Assembly (NCBI GenBank): GCA_032718475.1
Contig: JAUCBJ010002816.1
Span: forward strand, 1-53,347
Direction of reading: 5' to 3'
Length of the DNA: 53,347 nt
DNA from: Nemertoderma westbladi
Lineage: Eukaryota; Xenacoelomorpha; Nemertodermatida; Nemertodermatidae
Both the position numbers and the translations under genes were made by a program. The notes beneath the pieces are model-generated. The model saw only the letters and a program-made list of their open reading frames with translations, made no database searches and had not been told where the DNA came from. This document shows, one piece after another, positions 49,691-53,347 of this stretch (its first letter is position 1; every line of letters begins with the position of its first letter).

Positions 49691-50390
49691 AATTGACTAT
49701 TACTTCCCTAGCAACAGGGTGACTTTTTCATAGCAACCGGGTAAAATTGGTCGATTCTGTTATTGAAACTCGCCATATACAAAAATTACGATTATATAAC
49801 TGGGTTAGTTTATAATATAAGTCTGTACACGTTTCCATATCAACAAGGATACTTTACCTAACAACCGCTCTATAATTAATGAAATTATGATTGAAACTTG
49901 GGATAATCAACCTGACTTGCAATAGAAGATTGTTAGTAATGACATAGGCGCTGATACACGTTTCCATAGCAACATGGTGACCTTTCCCTAGCAACCGCTG
50001 TATAATTAATGAAATTATGATTGAAACCTGGGATAATCAACCTGACTAGCAATATAAGATTGTTACAGTAATGACTCAGAGGCTGATGCACGTTTCCATA
50101 GCAACAGGGTGACCTTTCCCTAGCAACCGCTGTATATTTAATGAAATCATGATTGAAACTTGGGATAATCAGCCTGTCTAGCAAAAGAAGATTGTTAGTA
50201 ATAACATTGGCGCTGATACACGTGTCCATAGCAACAAGATGACCTTTCCCTAGGAACTGCCTGAAATTTAGTGTAATTAAGATTGAAACTGGAGATAAAC
50301 AGCATTTATATGTAGCAATATAAGATGGTTAGTACAGTAGTTGTATTGGAGCTGTGACGCACGTTTCCATAGAAACAAAAGGTGATACCC
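49691..50390. repeat. About 131-bp tandem repeat with X-box-like motifs
   Basis: Five to six imperfect units of 128-141 bp. Each has an ACACGTTTCCATAGCAAC-like word, a TTTCCCTAGCAACCG-like word about 25 bp later, and then ATGATTGAAAC and GGATAATCA. GTTTCCATAGCAAC (49960-49973 and 50092-50105) and GTTTCCATAGAAAC (50363-50376) match the RFX X-box consensus GTHNYYATRRNAAC exactly. 49831 and 50222 are one-mismatch versions. Confidence 0.8.
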
Positions 50391-50559
50391 ATATTTAAAA
50401 AATATTGGGTAGTTTTCGAGTTCTAGCACCATTTTTTAACCCTACTTTTGGCACTTTTTTTGAGACGTTTTTTGAAAATTACATTTCATTAAATATTAAT
50501 TGTAACATCTCTATTTTTGATTTAAACCGGTTTTTTGGTGTTAGCAATTGGATGGAATT

Positions 50560-51340
50560 CATATAAATTGATTTAGAAATTTCAAACTTGTTTTTTTCGG
50601 CGGGTGCTAAATTTTGGTGCCATAGCACCAAATTTTGAAATACAGTATGTCAATTTTGTAAATTGATTGTTTGAAACTTGTTTTTTACGCAAATGGGGTT
50701 TTTTGGGGTTCTGGTTTCGATGAAATATATACGAGTTGCACCAAGCGTATCAAACTTGTATTTTTCGGTGCTGTGTGCAAATTTTGGTGCTAGCACGAAA
50801 TTTTGAAAATCCATTCAATAGATAAAATTGCTTGTGACAATTTATTTCTTGCATTTTAGAGGTTTATGGCTGTTCTGAATTCAATGGAATATATAATTAT
50901 CGAACTAGACATCTCAAACTTGTATTTTTCGGAAGTGCGGGTGCAAAATGTGCCAAATTTTGAAAACCATATCAATTGATTGTGTCATCTTGTTTCTTGC
51001 GTTATACGGGTTTGTTAGGGTTCTGAATTCAATGGAATCAGTAAAAATTTCATAAGAGTTTTCAAACTTGTATTTTTCGCCGGTGGGTGAAAATTGTTGT
51101 GCCAGCACCAAATTTTGGAAAATGAGTAAATTGATCAGTAGATATAGTATCATCTTGTTTCTTGCGTTATACGGGTTTATGAGGGTCTTGAATCCGATGG
51201 AATCAATAAAAACAGCACTGGAGATCGCAAACTTGTACTTTTTGGTGATGGGTGCGAAATTTGGTGCTAGCACCAAAATTTGCCAAACTACGCCGAAAAA
51301 TACAAGTAGCAATGATCTGGCATATTTGAAATGTATTCCA
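50560..51340. repeat. About 160-bp degenerate tandem repeat
   Basis: About five units, each containing TCAAACTTGTATTTTTCGG, then AATTTTGGTGCTAGCACCAA, then TTCTTGC and a TTCTGAATTCAATGGAAT segment. Each unit carries a GGTGCTAGCACC inverted repeat. Minus-strand frames across it (50914-51312) are repeat-driven. Confidence 0.75.
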
Positions 51341-52710
51341 TTAGAATCAGCGCCCTAGAAAACCTGAAAATGTGAATTTATAGCATCGTATAAGTGAATT
51401 AAATATTTTGTGTTCTAACTGAAAAGTGCTGGTTACTTGTTTTTTTCATTTTTTTCCTACGCATAGAGGACTAAACAGCCATTTATGGTAATCATATCAT
51501 ATTTAAATATTTTACAATGTATTTTGCGCCCCAGAAATCCTGTATTGAAAAACAATTAGCCGAAAAATGTAACTTTCAAATTTTGTGAAAACTGTGCACT
51601 ACTTGTAATTTTGGTGCTGCAATATTACCACCCCAGTACATTTTTTCGAAAATTGTTTTTTTCGGTCGGATCCAGACTAGTGATACCTACGTACAAACAA
51701 AAAATCAGACGTTTTCGTTAATATTTGTAGATTTTAGAGGGAGAGGTCAATATGACCCCCCCCCCCCCCCCCACCCCCGGTATTTGTACTGTACATCATT
51801 TTATAGCCCGGTACTAATAGGGTTAAACAACAACTTTTAACAAAACTTTAAATTAAAATTATTTAGTATTACCCAGGTCAGGATATTTAATAGATTTAAG
51901 ATAAACCCCAAGTAAACGTGACCTACACTTTTAATAATTAAGCATATTACATATTACTTTTAATAACTTAGCCCTCGCTTCAAATTATCAGCTTTATTTT
52001 ACCTAGAGCATAATTTAATGGGATTTCAAATATGAAAATGGCTTGGCGAGATCTGTTTGTATGCATTTTCATAAATTACCTGAAGAAGCCCTGATGGGAG
52101 AAAGTTTGTAATAACTGTTGTTAATAATTCCATTAGTCACCTGAGGTCAACCCGCCCTACACCATAACAAGAACCCCTTCTTAAGTGCTTTAAGGGAGAT
52201 CAAAATTTAAAAAAGTCATAATGTTAAGTCCAGCCACAGGCTGACCAATAGTCAAAGAGACTAGATTATACCGAACATAAAAATGATATTGGATATGAAA
52301 TCACGGACCTCGAAAACCACCATAATGAATATTATAGCTCTGTGGTGTACTTCCTTCATGCCACACGCACACAACCAACCAGACCCCATACAGGCAGTTT
52401 TGTGAATGTTTAAACTTTCAAGGCAATTTTCTCGGAATGAAAGTTTTTCACGCAAAAAACACTACGTTCCTCTTTAACCGTTTTTTGTAATTTTCGCTTC
52501 ATATGACAGGTAATTTAAATAAACTTCGTCAAATTTCGGGCAGTTTTTTTTATTTCATAATATTTCCTCGTCCCCAAGTTTTTTTTGTTTATGCAACCAC
52601 ATTGAGTTATTTACAAATAAAACCGAGGTGCTGTTGCCCCCCCCAATTTGAGCATTAAATTTATACAATTAACAATATAACAATACACCGCAACTGACAG
52701 ACTTGCAGTG
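51341..52710. other. AT-rich intergenic DNA
   Basis: No gene is supported. There is a C-run at 51757-51776. Nothing else stands out. Confidence 0.4.
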
Positions 52711-52790
52711 TTTTGTCATTGTGACATTTGTTTTGTCATTGTGACATTTGTTTTGTCATTGTGACATTTGTTTTGTTATTGTGACATTTG
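52711..52790. repeat. 20-bp minisatellite, four copies
   Basis: TTTTGTCATTGTGACATTTG in four exact-length copies (the fourth has TTATT). Each unit contains the inverted word GTCATTGTGAC. Confidence 0.95.
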
Positions 52791-53055
52791 TTTTTGCATT
52801 GTATCGTGTATTTACATGCAGGTTGTACAATGCAAAAAGACCGTAAGTACAAAAAATAACCCTGAAGTCAAAATATTAATGGAAAGTGAAAACGTAGAAT
52901 CACGTAGAAAAATTTCCCACCCCCAATTGCGTAGGGTTATTAAAAATTAGTAATTTACGGACATTTTAAACCAACAATCTGAAGGCAAACACTAATTTGC
53001 GTTTTACTCGAAATGACTTTTTGTGACTTGCGGTCTTTTTACATTGCACGGCAGT
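52791..53055. repeat. Nested short inverted repeats
   Basis: TTTTTGCATTGTA (52791-52803) and TACAATGCAAAAA (52828-52840) pair locally. The latter extended, AATGCAAAAAGACCGTAAGT, is mirrored at about 53018-53048 as ACTTGCGGTCTTTTTACATT. This is probably a small foldback element or MITE end. The open frame at 52768-52950 inside it is not supported. The remaining bases to 53347 contain two GTTACATG.TGGAC words and no gene. Confidence 0.5.
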
Positions 53056-53347
53056 AACAGTCTTAGTTTATACTAAATACTGAAATACAGAAACCATCGA
53101 CTATTGTTAATTTGACCCTGAATGCCTAATTTGTAAAAAGGAACGCCACTTGTTCTGCTAGGTCTTTTCATGTCCAACTACGTTACATGGTGGACTGGAC
53201 ATGTCTCAAGTGTAACGCTATTGATTGTGACAGCGTTACATGATGGACATTGAAGACATTTTTCATTAGCATGGCGTTGACTATAGTCTGTTTTGAAACT
53301 ATATTAAAATAAAATATGTGATTCGATAGATCTGCGATTGCTCTTTC

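Overview
The window is animal (metazoan) nuclear DNA. Coding sequence is sparse, introns look long, and most of the length is retroelements, DNA transposons, satellites and simple repeats. A TRAF-type RING exon and a mitochondrial COQ3 gene point to an animal. Scattered TAGGCCTA palindromes, many poly-G/poly-C tracts and a BEL/Pao element fit a marine invertebrate, but I cannot name the species from sequence alone.

Layout. 1-2083: frame-broken, gag-like minus-strand coding remnant running off the left edge. 2736-5519: 45-bp satellite. 5732-5971: a single minus-strand exon encoding a TRAF RING finger, with clear splice sites. 6061-24887: a pentanucleotide microsatellite split by a 17.8-kb BEL/Pao LTR retrotransposon (6610-24431, minus strand) with TGTTA...TAACA LTR ends and a TAATG duplication. 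Its order on the minus strand is 5' LTR, leader, gag (coiled coil, two zinc knuckles), protease, RT, RNase H, integrase, an extra 3' gene with three CCHC knuckles, and 3' LTR. The copy carries about six frameshifts and two in-frame UAG codons, although its LTRs are only about 1% diverged. 24926-25343: degraded LINE ORF1-like remnant. 26405-28110: inverted-repeat element with a candidate 8-bp target duplication, containing a LINE ORF2 tail.

30195-34838 is a 41-bp satellite of about 110 copies. Its right edge lies inside a minus-strand candidate first exon (34814-34959), and every copy carries what looks like that exon's 3' end plus its 5' splice site. 35639-39159 is a nearly complete DNA transposon with 56-bp TIRs, an AACT target duplication and a DDE-like transposase broken by one frameshift. 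41164-42186 is an intronless small-molecule O-methyltransferase of bacterial style. 43917-44957 and 47137-47653 are foldback elements. 47839-48705 is an intronless COQ3. The right end (49691-53347) is tandem repeats, including an array of RFX X-box-like motifs, and AT-rich intergenic DNA.

The genes do not form one pathway. The host pieces (TRAF exon, candidate exon 1, O-methyltransferase, COQ3) look unrelated. The main points of interest are the retroelement's unusual 3' gene, a short palindrome repeated through its internal region, and the satellite that appears to have grown out of an exon-intron boundary.
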